A stretch of 27,531 nt of DNA. It comes from an uncultured Clostridia bacterium (GTDB taxonomy: Bacteria; Bacillota; Clostridia; Christensenellales; Aristaeellaceae). Each line of letters begins with the position of its first letter. Position 1 is the first letter of the stretch. Below the pieces are notes generated by a model. That model made no database searches. It was not told the DNA's origin and was given only the letters and a program-made list of their open reading frames with translations. Of this stretch, positions 1 to 7,267 are shown piece by piece. The translations under genes and the position numbers were made by a program. The DNA lies in NCBI GenBank assembly GCA_947565865.1, contig CANOHT010000031.1, positions 1-27,531 of the forward strand, written 5' to 3'.

Positions 1-49
1 GCGACATTGCCGAATTGTGGATGGCTACGGTGCTTGTTCAATTTAGCCG

Positions 50-120
50 CCCCCAATCCTCTTTGGTACTTTCTCCGAGGAGAAAGTACAACCAAACATG
101 CTCCGCTACCCTGCCAAGGG
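50..120. repeat. 71-bp intergenic repeat, copy 1
   Basis: This segment recurs at 390-460 with only two differences that I can see. It contains a near-perfect inverted repeat at 66-89: GTACTTTCTCC, a two-base GA spacer, then GGAGAAAGTAC. It ends in CCCTGCCAAGGG, which appears again near 157 and 449. No gene with codon-like character overlaps it, so it is read as a dispersed, REP-like intergenic element. Its function is unknown. Confidence 0.8.
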
Positions 121-389
121 CTCAACTGTTCCCTCCAAAAACAGACAGCCACCGCCCTGCCAAGGGCAAACCCTCCCACAATCCCAACGGTGCCAGTCCC
201 ATGTGCAACCAGGTCTACCGAACCAGGCCAGACGAAAGCCTTGCCACTGAAGCACACTTGCTTGCTCCCATGGAGTTGGAACACCGCCCCTGCGAGGCGG
301 TGTTAGCTGGTAGCTGTTTATGTCTACGCAAATCTTGCTAAGCCACGGGGGGGTTGGGGGCCGCCACTCATGCAGGTTAACTTTGGCGG

Positions 390-460
390 CCCCCAATCCT
401 CTTTGGTACTTTCTCCGAGGAGAAAGTACAACTAAACATGCTCCGCTGCCCTGCCAAGGG
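390..460. repeat. 71-bp intergenic repeat, copy 2
   Basis: Second copy of the element at 50-120, in the same orientation. It is preceded by an inverted repeat whose arms lie at about 350-364 and 385-399 (GGGTTGGGGGCCGCC against GGCGGCCCCCAATCC, one mismatch). The two hairpin units together look like one composite repeat. The remainder of 1-789 shows no convincing gene; the open frames there are translations of the repeats. Confidence 0.8.
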
Positions 461-590
461 CACATACCCACGCCCCGCTCGCCCAGAGCAATCCTCAGAC
501 AAGCCCCGCAAAGAACGCTCTCCCCCGCAGCCTGTCTCCCCCGCGAGGCAGGCTGTTTCCCTTTTCCCCATGCGATCCGGGCCTTCAAAT

Positions 591-610
591 AAAAAAGTTC
601 CGTCAGGAAC
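591..610 (-). terminator. Small hairpin with T-run (possible terminator)
   Basis: On the minus strand GTTCC, a TGAC loop and GGAAC are followed by six T. It has the form of a short intrinsic terminator, but no minus-strand gene is visible just upstream of it (611-789), so its role is uncertain. Confidence 0.35.
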
Positions 611-789
611 AAACGCTTTGGCCCTTTTGCGCATCCTATTTTCCGGAAGAGCGTCATACACTCTCGCAGGTGGCAGAAGTTTCTCTGTCAAGTTCTGTCG
701 TGGGGGCACTACCTTTGTCGATTTCCCCCGCAGATAGACTATTCACCCTTTTCTTCGCATACACTTGTGAAAGGATGGTGGCAACAACC

Positions 790-1635
790 ATGACCCAGCC
801 CTCTTCCACCAAACCCAGGCAGCGCCGGAGCCTCGCCTGGCCCCGGCTCTCCCGCCCTCAGCTGACCTTCCGCCCCTGGATGCGGCAGGCGGCCCTGTGT
901 CTGGCCCTGATGATGCTGACGGCCTGCTATGTCGGCCCGCTGCATCAGGAGGCTACGGCGGTACTGGCCGTCAAGCGCGTCCTCCCCGTCTACTCCGTGG
1001 AGCGGGAGGACCCGGTGATTTCCGTTTCCTTCGACGCCTCCTGGGGCGGCGACAAGACCATGGGCATCCTGGATTTGCTGGATCAGTACAACGCCAAGGC
1101 GACCTTCTACCTGGTGGGTATCTGGGTGGATAAATTCCCGGAGCTGGTCAAGGAAATTCACGACCGCGGCCATGAGATCGGCAATCACTCCGATACGCAT
1201 CCCCACATGACGCAGATTTCCGAGAGCCAGATGCGCAAGGAGCTCAAGGACATGAGCGACAAGGTGGAGGCCATCACCGGCGAGCGGCCCAAGCTTTTCC
1301 GCCCTCCCTACGGCGACTACAATAACCAGGTCGTCACCGTGGCCAGGGAGGAAGGCTACGAGGTTGTGCAGTGGAGCGTGGATTCCTTGGACTGGAAGAA
1401 CAGGGGCGTGGATGATCTGGTGAAGCGCGCTACCAGCAACGTCAGCAAGGGAGACATTATCCTCTTCCACAATGACTCCCAATACATCCTGGAGGCGCTT
1501 CCCACCGTCCTCAAATCCTACGCCGATCAGGGCTTCACCATGATCCCCTGCGGTGAAATTCTCCTTACCGGAGACACAACCATTGACGTGCAGGGCAAGC
1601 AGCATCCCGCTGCCCCAAAGGCTCCCGCACAGTAA
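790..1635 (+). CDS. Polysaccharide deacetylase, PdaB/NodB-like (CE4)
   Basis: Predicted peptidoglycan or polysaccharide N-deacetylase of the NodB (carbohydrate esterase 4) fold, about 281 aa. A basic N-terminus (KPRQRRSLAW) leads into a hydrophobic segment ending LMMLTAC, a lipobox-like sequence, so the protein is probably exported and membrane or lipid anchored. The NodB domain shows SFDASWGG (motif 1), NHSDTHPH (motif 2, the HxxxH metal site), RPPYGDY (motif 3) and ILFHN (motif 5). In motif 1 the second Asp of the usual TFDD is Ala; the spore-linked PdaB group carries a similar FDxxWG form. Start: ATG at 775 has its purine tract almost touching it, so 790 is preferred, but 775 is possible. 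The SSB-like gene follows after 16 bp, probably in one operon. A role in spore cortex or cell wall is inferred from the family. Confidence 0.85.
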   Translation: MTQPSSTKPRQRRSLAWPRLSRPQLTFRPWMRQAALCLALMMLTACYVGPLHQEATAVLAVKRVLPVYSVEREDPVISVSFDASWGGDKTMGILDLLDQYNAKATFYLVGIWVDKFPELVKEIHDRGHEIGNHSDTHPHMTQISESQMRKELKDMSDKVEAITGERPKLFRPPYGDYNNQVVTVAREEGYEVVQWSVDSLDWKNRGVDDLVKRATSNVSKGDIILFHNDSQYILEALPTVLKSYADQGFTMIPCGEILLTGDTTIDVQGKQHPAAPKAPAQ

Positions 1636-1651
1636 AGAAAGGTGATACGTT

Positions 1652-2347
1652 ATGGAAGAAACAGGGAACTACTTGCGCTTGAGCGGTATCCTGACGGATA
1701 CGCCCGTCTACGGCCATGAGGTGTTCGGGGAGAAATTCTACTACGCCACGCTGTCCGTCCCCCGGCTTTCCGGTGCGGAGGACCTGCTGCCCATCACCCT
1801 CAGCGAACGGCTGATGGACGGCGAGGGCGGGCTGCGCGTGGGGCAGGCGCTGGCCATCGAGGGGCAGCTGCGCAGCTACAACAAGGTGGTGGAAGGCGCG
1901 GGCCGGCTGCTGATTACCGGCTTTGCCCAGCGGCTTCTGCCCGCAGGCGGGGACGAAAACCCCAACCAGGTTCAGCTGACGGGCGCGCTGTGCAAGCTGC
2001 CCTCCTACCGCACCACCCCCTTTGGCCGGGAGATTGCCGACTTGATGCTGGCCGTCAACCGCGCCTATGGCAAGAGCGACTACATCCCCTGCATCACCTG
2101 GGGCCGCACCGCCCGCTTCGCCAGCCACCTGAAGGTGGGCGACAAGGTAACGCTGCTGGGACGCTTTCAGTCCCGGGCGTACCAGAAGCAGCTTGCGGAC
2201 GGCACGGTGATCGGCAAAATGGCCTATGAGGTCTCCGTGGGACGGCTGACCATCGCGCAGGAACATATACAGGCCGCCCCCTTCGTTATTCGCCGTGAGC
2301 GCGCGGAGGACGCGGCTTCCCTGGAAATGCAAGGCACACCGCAGTAA
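1652..2347 (+). CDS. SSB-like protein with two OB-folds
   Basis: A 231-aa protein with two OB-fold-like halves. The second half (about residues 104-190) carries the single-stranded-DNA-binding-protein pattern: NQVQLTGALCKLP, then FGREIADLMLAVNR and a beta strand in IPCITWGRTA, closing with VGDKVTLLGRFQSR. The first half (about 7-95) repeats this plan more loosely. It lacks the acidic, DDIPF-like tail of housekeeping SSB, and it is longer than the usual 150-180 aa. A good ribosome site (GAAAGGTG) lies 8 bp before the ATG. It is 16 bp downstream of the deacetylase gene, so co-transcription is likely. Its function is inferred only as nucleic-acid binding; it may be a paralogue rather than the replicative SSB. 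Confidence 0.75.
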   Translation: MEETGNYLRLSGILTDTPVYGHEVFGEKFYYATLSVPRLSGAEDLLPITLSERLMDGEGGLRVGQALAIEGQLRSYNKVVEGAGRLLITGFAQRLLPAGGDENPNQVQLTGALCKLPSYRTTPFGREIADLMLAVNRAYGKSDYIPCITWGRTARFASHLKVGDKVTLLGRFQSRAYQKQLADGTVIGKMAYEVSVGRLTIAQEHIQAAPFVIRRERAEDAASLEMQGTPQ

Positions 2348-2390
2348 CCGCGTTAAGGCTGGAAGGCCACGGCCCCTTCCGAAACCTTCA

Positions 2391-2429
2391 AAAGGAGCGT
2401 CTCTGGCTTGCGGGCCGGGACGCTCCTTT
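2391..2429 (+). terminator. Intrinsic terminator after SSB-like gene
   Basis: An 11-bp perfect stem (AAAGGAGCGTC / GACGCTCCTTT) with a 17-nt loop, 43 bp after the SSB-like stop codon. The same stem sequence is reused by the terminator at 2574-2613. Confidence 0.7.
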
Positions 2430-2466
2430 CAGACTATTGACAAATGATCGCGAAATAGTTGGGTAA

Positions 2467-2533
2467 ATCGCTGTCTGCAAGACCGCCATCGTATCCGCCG
2501 GCTCTGCCAGCGGGGCGGGGAGTTTTTCGCAGC
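2467..2533. repeat. 67-bp dispersed repeat, copy 1
   Basis: Aligns without gaps to 17008-17074 at roughly 84% identity by eye, including the shared run ATCGTATCCGCCGG and GGGGCGGGGAGTTTTTCG. It is followed by a hairpin at 2542-2563 (CAAAGTGGC / GCCACTTTG). Both copies are intergenic. Function unknown. Confidence 0.7.
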
Positions 2534-2573
2534 CTCCTCGGCAAAGTGGCTTACGCCACTTTGTCGATACCCT

Positions 2574-2613
2574 AAAGGAGCGTCCCCTGGCCCACAGGCC
2601 GGGACGCTCCTTT
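2574..2613 (-). terminator. Intrinsic terminator of the SPFH gene
   Basis: A 13-bp stem (AAAGGAGCGTCCC / GGGACGCTCCTTT) sits 14 bp beyond the stop of the minus-strand SPFH gene. It is nearly symmetrical and could also stop plus-strand transcripts. Its stem matches that of the terminator at 2391-2429. Confidence 0.7.
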
Positions 2614-2627
2614 TCCGTATGACCTTT

Positions 2628-3689
2628 TTACAGCTTCGCGCCGCAGTCCGGGCAGAACTTCGCGCCGGACTGGACGGCATGGCCGCAGGCGGGACACGCG
2701 CTCTCCGCGTTCAGCTTCGCGCCGCAGCCGGAGCAGAACCTCGCCCCTGCCGTGACAGCCGCGCCGCACTGGGGGCAGAAGCCGCCGGAGGCCGCGCCTG
2801 CCGCGGGCTGCCGCTGGCTTGCCTGCATGGCCGAGGCGAACATCTGGCCCATGGCGACGCCCGCGCCCATACCAACGCCCGCACCCGCCATGCCGCCAGC
2901 GGGGTTGTTGGCGGCCTCCCGCATGGCTTCCGCCGCCTGGTACTGGCTGTACCGGGCCATATCGCCCACCACGCCCATCGACGTGCGGCGATCCATGGTC
3001 TTCTCCACCTCTTCCGGCAGGGAAATGTTCTCAATCACCAGGCTGGTCAGCCCCAGGCCCAGGGACGCCAGCTTCGGGTTCACACCTTGAAGGACGTAGG
3101 CGCCCAGCTCGTCATAATTGGCGGCCAGATCCAGGGCGGGAATTTTGCTCTGGGCGATGGCGTCGGACAGGCTGGAAACCAGCGTCCGCTTGATCTGCCC
3201 CTCCGCCTCATCGGCGGTGAACAGGCGGCTGGTGCCGAAAACCTCCTTCAGGAAGGCTTCGGGGTTCGTCACCCGGAAGGCGTAAATGCCGAAGGCCCGC
3301 AGGCGGATCATGCCGAACTCCGCGTCCCGCATCATCACGGGATTAGCGGTGCCCCACTTGCGATCCAGGAACTGCCGGGTGTTGATGAAGTACACATCGG
3401 CCTTGAAGGGGCTGTCGAAGCCGAACTTCCAGGCCTGCAGCTTGGTCATGATGGGCAGGTTGGCCGTCTTCAGCTCATACCGGCCGGGGGTGAACACGTC
3501 CGCCAGCTGGCCCTCGTTGACGAAGATGGCCACCTGGCTCTCCCGCACGGTCAGCTGCGCGCCCATCATGATGTCCTTGCCGCCCCGGTCGTATTTCCAG
3601 ACCATGGTATCGGCGGAATCATCCGTCCACTCGATTACGTCAACAAACTGTCCCCGAACCATGTTGCCGATGCTGTCAAGGATACCCAT
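2628..3689 (-). CDS. SPFH-domain protein with C-terminal zinc ribbons
   Basis: A 353-aa cytosolic protein of the SPFH/'virion core protein' type (YdjI-like in bacilli). The N-terminal two thirds hold the SPFH/band-7-like domain (DVIEW, FTPGRYEL, NLPIMTKLQ, a KVG-like IRAFGIYAFRV strand). A Gly/Ala/Met-rich linker follows. The tail carries two complete CxxC...CxxC zinc ribbons (FCPQCGAAV/FCSGCGAKL and ACPACGHAV/FCPDCGAKL). The start is ATG 3689 because AAAAAAGGAGCG lies just 6 nt upstream; an upstream ATG at 3716 lacks a site. It is 38 bp downstream of the YesN-like gene, so the two probably share a transcript. Members of this family scaffold membranes or respond to membrane stress; the precise role here is not known. 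Confidence 0.85.
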   Translation of the reverse strand: MGILDSIGNMVRGQFVDVIEWTDDSADTMVWKYDRGGKDIMMGAQLTVRESQVAIFVNEGQLADVFTPGRYELKTANLPIMTKLQAWKFGFDSPFKADVYFINTRQFLDRKWGTANPVMMRDAEFGMIRLRAFGIYAFRVTNPEAFLKEVFGTSRLFTADEAEGQIKRTLVSSLSDAIAQSKIPALDLAANYDELGAYVLQGVNPKLASLGLGLTSLVIENISLPEEVEKTMDRRTSMGVVGDMARYSQYQAAEAMREAANNPAGGMAGAGVGMGAGVAMGQMFASAMQASQRQPAAGAASGGFCPQCGAAVTAGARFCSGCGAKLNAESACPACGHAVQSGAKFCPDCGAKL

Positions 3690-3727
3690 ACACAACGCTC
3701 CTTTTTTAGCGGACAATCAGCCGCGCG

Positions 3728-4525
3728 TCAATCTGCGGCCAGCGCCGTCAGACCGTCGATGGCCTGCACGGAGGCTACCTTCAGCTCCAGATTAAGATAT
3801 TCCCGCACATGGGCGATGGATTCCGCCGTGTGCCGCAGCACCAGGTCGATCATCGCCGGGGCGGTGAGGTCGGAGCTTTCCCCCAGCATGGGGCAGCATA
3901 GGAGGAAGATGCGCTCATCCGGCAAGACGGAAACCAGCACCCGCATACCGTCCAGCTCCGCGCCGAAGAAGTTGCGCAGAGCGACCTCCAGCCTGTCCAC
4001 GCCGTAATGCCAGCGCCCCCGGAAAAAGGGATCGTTCTGCGGCAGGGCCAGCTCCAGCAGCACCGCGCCGCGGTCGGGGTCCATGCGGCTGCGCAGCAGA
4101 TCCAGATACCGCCGCACCGCCTCCTTCGTGGCGATCTTCCCCGCGATCAGCGCCCGGAAGAACTCGTGCCGGCACAGCTGCATCATATCCGCCGCGCCCA
4201 CGTTGTCATCGGAATAGTCCGCGTAGGTACGGCCCAGCAGCACCGCCAGCTCCCGCACCTGGGCCTCCAGCTGCGCTCCCTGGCCCCAGCGCAGGATGGG
4301 CAAAAGCGGATATTCCGCCGTCAGCGCGTCCATCAGCTGCCGCTCCTGATCCTCCGCCAGGCTGATGGCGATGGCGTCCGCATGGCGGCTGCGCAGGCTC
4401 TCCACCGCCTGCTCCGCGTTAGCGACCACCCGCGGCGGACGAAAGCCCAGTACCTCCCATGAGGCGATCTCCTTCAGCGCCGCCAGCGTTTCCGCCCTGT
4501 CCGTTGCCAACAACAGCTTGTACAT
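3728..4525 (-). CDS. YesN-like response regulator fragment lacking HTH
   Basis: A 265-aa protein. The first ~110 residues resemble a receiver domain of the YesN/AraC response-regulator type (MYKLLLATDRAETLAALKEI, then WEVLGFRP, VVANAEQAVESL), but the typical phospho-acceptor surroundings are degraded (HADAIAISLAED). The middle (HEFFRALIAGKI...) resembles the linker region of YesN-like regulators. The AraC-type HTH that normally ends such proteins is absent; the protein stops at about 265 aa rather than 400-500. Start ATG 4525 follows GGAGGGCG; the longer frame to 4612 lacks a site. A sigma-A-like promoter lies at 4562-4590. It may work as a sensor or protein-protein module for its SPFH neighbour; that is inference. 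Confidence 0.6.
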   Translation of the reverse strand: MYKLLLATDRAETLAALKEIASWEVLGFRPPRVVANAEQAVESLRSRHADAIAISLAEDQERQLMDALTAEYPLLPILRWGQGAQLEAQVRELAVLLGRTYADYSDDNVGAADMMQLCRHEFFRALIAGKIATKEAVRRYLDLLRSRMDPDRGAVLLELALPQNDPFFRGRWHYGVDRLEVALRNFFGAELDGMRVLVSVLPDERIFLLCCPMLGESSDLTAPAMIDLVLRHTAESIAHVREYLNLELKVASVQAIDGLTALAAD

Positions 4526-4561
4526 CCGTCGCCCTCCACTGTTCAAATCAAATACGACCCT

Positions 4562-4590
4562 ATTATACTCGCTTATGGGCCAAAAGACAA
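4562..4590 (-). promoter_or_regulatory. Sigma-A-like promoter for the YesN-like gene
   Basis: On the minus strand TTGTCT (4585-4590), 17 bp spacer, TATAAT (4562-4567), about 37 bp before the ATG at 4525. Confidence 0.65.
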
Positions 4591-4595
4591 ATGTT

Positions 4596-5453
4596 TTATC
4601 GCAAATGGACACGCTCAGCCGCTTCCGCGTCCTGAGAGATGTTTTTATGGCCGCGGCCCAGGTAATACATACCCATCAGTCGGGCCATCCAGCCTCCGGG
4701 CAGCAGCCGGTGCAGCGCTACCGCCAGGTGCTGCACGGGATCAGCCACGCATAGCCGCAGGGGCATCCGCCGCCGCGCCAGGAGCCCCGCCACCTTCCGG
4801 CCCAGCCGATCAGGGTCGCTGCCATCGGCCTCGTCCCGGCGGATGACGGCCACGCCGCGGCGGAAGCTGCCGGCGTAGGGGGAAGCGCCGTTCATGGCCG
4901 CCCCCTGAAGGCGATACCTGTCGCTGCCGGAACGATGATCCCCCGGCTCCACCAGGCAGACCTGGACGCCGAAGGGCCGCGTCTCCATGGCCAGGCATTC
5001 CGCGTAGCCCTCCACGGCATGCTTGCTGGCGGCATAGGCGCTCTGAAAGGGTACGCCCATCAGCCCGTTGATGGAGGAAAACAGCACGATGCGGCCGTTT
5101 TTCGCGGCCCGCATCAGCGGCAGCGCCGCCTGATTCATCCGCGCCATGCCCAGGAAGTTGGTTTCCAGCACCCGGCGGTATTCGTCCAGGGAGGTCTCCT
5201 CGCAGGAGGCCAGCACCAGCAGCCCGGCGCACTGCACCAGGGCGTCCACCCGGGGCGCGATGCCCAGGGCCGCCTCTCGGAAGGCCGCGACGCTGCCGTC
5301 ATCCGTCACATCCAGGGGCAGGCGATGCACGCCTTCCGCCGTTTCCGCCCGGAAGGAGCGGGCCCCCGCGATGACCGTATGCCCCGCCTTCGCCAGGGCC
5401 CGGGCCGTATGCAGCCCCAGCCCGCTGGAAGCCCCGGTAACCCAGACGATCAT
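4596..5453 (-). CDS. Short-chain dehydrogenase/reductase
   Basis: A 285-aa classical SDR oxidoreductase. It has the dinucleotide-binding TGASSGLG motif (residues 6-13), the active-site Ser in LFSSING and the catalytic pair YAASK. The usual NNAG motif reads QCAG here, an unusual replacement of the structural Asn. The region after YAASK (VEPGDHRSG) places the protein in the group with sterol- or retinol-type substrates; the substrate cannot be read from the sequence. The start ATG overlaps the stop of the nucleosidase gene (ATGA), so the two are translationally coupled. A much longer open frame to 5876 is an overlap with the nucleosidase in another frame and is not used. Confidence 0.88.
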   Translation of the reverse strand: MIVWVTGASSGLGLHTARALAKAGHTVIAGARSFRAETAEGVHRLPLDVTDDGSVAAFREAALGIAPRVDALVQCAGLLVLASCEETSLDEYRRVLETNFLGMARMNQAALPLMRAAKNGRIVLFSSINGLMGVPFQSAYAASKHAVEGYAECLAMETRPFGVQVCLVEPGDHRSGSDRYRLQGAAMNGASPYAGSFRRGVAVIRRDEADGSDPDRLGRKVAGLLARRRMPLRLCVADPVQHLAVALHRLLPGGWMARLMGMYYLGRGHKNISQDAEAAERVHLR

Positions 5454-6151
5454 GCCCCGGCCCCCATGGCGGTCAGCAGCCGCTCCACCACCTGCTCGGA
5501 GTGGCGGGCCGCCAGCTTGGTGAAGGCGGGATAATCCATGTCGGAGCGGCCGTCCGCCTGGTCGGAAATGGAGCGCAGGATGCCGCAGGGCACACCGTGC
5601 ATGCAGCAGGCATGGGCCACCGCGCCGCCCTCCATTTCCACGGCCAGGCTGCCGAACAGCGCATGAATGGCCCTTCGCCGCTCCCCGGAGTGGATGAACT
5701 GGTCGCCCGTGGCGATGACGCCCACATGAACGCGGACGTCCTCCACCGCGTCTGCCGCCTTGACCAGCGCCTCCTGAAGGGCGGCGTCGCAGGGCAGGCG
5801 CACCAGGTTCAGCTTGCTCACCATTCCCACGGGATCGCCCAGGGGCGAGGTATCGCAGTCGTGCTGAACAGCGCATTCCGCCACCACCAGATCACCGATG
5901 GCCACGCCCTCCGCCCCGGCCCCGGCCACGCCCAGGTTCAGCACCCACCGCGGATGAAAGCGCTGGATCATGCTCTGGGCGCACAGGGCGGCGTTCACCT
6001 TGCCCGGGCCGCACACGGCCAGCACCGCCTCCTGGCCGAAAAGCTCGCCGCTGATGAAGGTATCCATGCCCACGACGGTTTCCCGCCTGTTCGTCATATG
6101 GGCGGCCAGGTTTTCCACCTCCACCGCCATCGCGCCAATCAATCCGATCAT
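5450..6151 (-). CDS. mtnN: 5'-methylthioadenosine/S-adenosylhomocysteine nucleosidase
   Basis: A 233-aa nucleosidase of the PNP/UDP phosphorylase fold; it hydrolyses the glycosidic bond of MTA and SAH in the methionine salvage and SAM recycling pathway, in the cytosol. Visible features are MIGLIGAMAVEVE at the N-terminus (the Glu matching the catalytic Glu12 of E. coli), LNLGVAGA, VEMEGGAVAH near residue 172 (substrate-binding Glu) and SDQADG near 195 (catalytic Asp). The length fits the family (about 230 aa). Start ATG 6151 follows a strong AGGAGG-type site; the frame extends nine codons further but without a better site. It is first in an operon with the SDR gene and has a clear promoter at 6217-6245. 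Confidence 0.92.
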   Translation of the reverse strand: MIGLIGAMAVEVENLAAHMTNRRETVVGMDTFISGELFGQEAVLAVCGPGKVNAALCAQSMIQRFHPRWVLNLGVAGAGAEGVAIGDLVVAECAVQHDCDTSPLGDPVGMVSKLNLVRLPCDAALQEALVKAADAVEDVRVHVGVIATGDQFIHSGERRRAIHALFGSLAVEMEGGAVAHACCMHGVPCGILRSISDQADGRSDMDYPAFTKLAARHSEQVVERLLTAMGAGA

Positions 6152-6216
6152 GGCTTCTTCCTCCTCCGTATAGCACACGCGGCGGTTTTCGCCCCGTTTC
6201 GCGCGTTTGCTTCAAT

Positions 6217-6245
6217 AGTATATGCGTATTTCCCCGCGCCGTCAA
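6217..6245 (-). promoter_or_regulatory. Sigma-A-like promoter for mtnN
   Basis: On the minus strand TTGACG (6240-6245), 17 bp spacer, TATACT (6217-6222). The spacer starts with a G-rich stretch followed by A residues, as in the promoters at 14755-14784 and 16261-16289. Confidence 0.75.
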
Positions 6246-6295
6246 GCGCATAGCACGCGGCGCTTGGGCCATGCTATGAAAAGGAGGCGTCAACC

Positions 6296-6841
6296 ATGAT
6301 CCTGATTGTTTTCGGCCTGCTGGCGGCGCTCATGGTCATCCCCATCACCTTCGCCGCGGAGGTCGTATACCTGGGGCGCGCAAAGGTCACGCTGAGGGTG
6401 GGCACACCGCTTTTTCGGCGCACCCTGACCCTGTGGGACAGCGCGGAGAAGCGGCCCGCCGGACGGAGGTCGGCCCCGGGCGGGGGCAAGGGACGGTTCT
6501 GGCTGAGCGTGGCGGTCAGGGCGAATCACGCCCGGCGCTTTCTCCTTCGGCACACCCGCCTGGAGGAGGCGACCCTGCGCCTCCGCCTGAGCCTGTCCGA
6601 CGCCGCGCGCACGGCCTCCCTGACCGGGCTGATCCGCGGCCTGACCGCCGCCATCCCCCCTGCCCTGCGCCGCCGGGTCACGGTGCTGGCCCAGCCGGAT
6701 TTTCTCTCCGGCCACACCGCCGCGCTGGGACGGTGCATAGTTCGGGTGCGTTTGGGTACACTGCTCATCACAGGTTTCATGGCGGCTATGGCGCTGGCGG
6801 CACAGCGCCGCGCCCAGCCGTCTTTAAGCAAGGAGGCATGA
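6296..6841 (+). CDS. ytfI: YtfI-like protein (DUF2953)
   Basis: A 181-aa protein with an N-terminal membrane helix (residues 1-22, ILIVFGLLAALMVIPITFAA) and a cytosolic basic region. Its place just before a ytfJ-like gene, and the pattern of a membrane anchor followed by a beta-rich segment (VVYLGRAKVTLRVGTPLF), match the DUF2953 family (YtfI), which is normally paired with YtfJ in spore formers. A second hydrophobic stretch lies at about 155-170. AAGGAGG precedes the ATG by 7 bp. The stop overlaps the region just before ytfJ. The molecular function is unknown; a sporulation link is inferred from the pair. Confidence 0.7.
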   Translation: MILIVFGLLAALMVIPITFAAEVVYLGRAKVTLRVGTPLFRRTLTLWDSAEKRPAGRRSAPGGGKGRFWLSVAVRANHARRFLLRHTRLEEATLRLRLSLSDAARTASLTGLIRGLTAAIPPALRRRVTVLAQPDFLSGHTAALGRCIVRVRLGTLLITGFMAAMALAAQRRAQPSLSKEA

Positions 6842-6843
6842 AC

Positions 6844-7260
6844 ATGGATCATCATCCCATTGGTGAACTGATGCAGACCGCCATGGCGTCCATCAAGGAT
6901 ATGGTGGATGTCAACACCGTCATTGGCGAGCCCGTTGTGGCGTCCAGCGGCGCGACGATCATCCCCATCTCCCGGGTCAGCTTCGGCTATGTGACGGCGG
7001 GCGGCGACATCGCCTGCGACGAGCGGCGGCACAGCGCGGCCGCCACGGCGGAATTTCCCTTTGCGGGCGGCAGCGGCGCGGGGGTGTCCGTGCAGCCGGT
7101 GGGCTTCCTGGTGGTCAGCGGCGACACGGTGAAAATGCTGCCGGCCCAGTCCCTCACCGTGGCCGACCGCATGGTGGAGCTGCTCCCCGGCGTGGTGGAG
7201 GACGTGAAGAACATGTTCGTCAAATCCAACCGGGAGGATCGGCCAGCCGGGCTGATGTAA
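6844..7260 (+). CDS. ytfJ: YtfJ/GerW-family sporulation protein
   Basis: A 138-aa small protein of the spore-associated YtfJ (GerW) family. The family signature is clear: GEPVVASSGATIIPISRVSFGYVTAGGD, then a Gly-rich stretch (FAGGSGAGVSVQPVGFLVV) and a C-terminal VADRMVELLPGVVEDV. In bacilli the protein is needed for normal spore germination; a similar role here is inferred. Start ATG 6844 is 7 bp after AAGGAGG; ATG 6838 is too close to the site. The stop is 7 bp before the dacF-like gene, so ytfI-ytfJ-dacF form one operon. Confidence 0.88.
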   Translation: MDHHPIGELMQTAMASIKDMVDVNTVIGEPVVASSGATIIPISRVSFGYVTAGGDIACDERRHSAAATAEFPFAGGSGAGVSVQPVGFLVVSGDTVKMLPAQSLTVADRMVELLPGVVEDVKNMFVKSNREDRPAGLM

Positions 7261-7267
7261 GGGCGCC

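Noticed and set aside
106..657. Minus-strand frame of 183 codons in the left intergenic region
   Set aside because: It is made of translated repeat units (PWQG and LSPRRKY occur more than once), has no ribosome site and no domain character.
739..1605. Long frame antisense to the deacetylase, and similar long antisense frames over many genes
   Set aside because: High GC makes long open frames opposite real genes. They lack ribosome sites and show His/Gly/Ala-rich, low-complexity translations.
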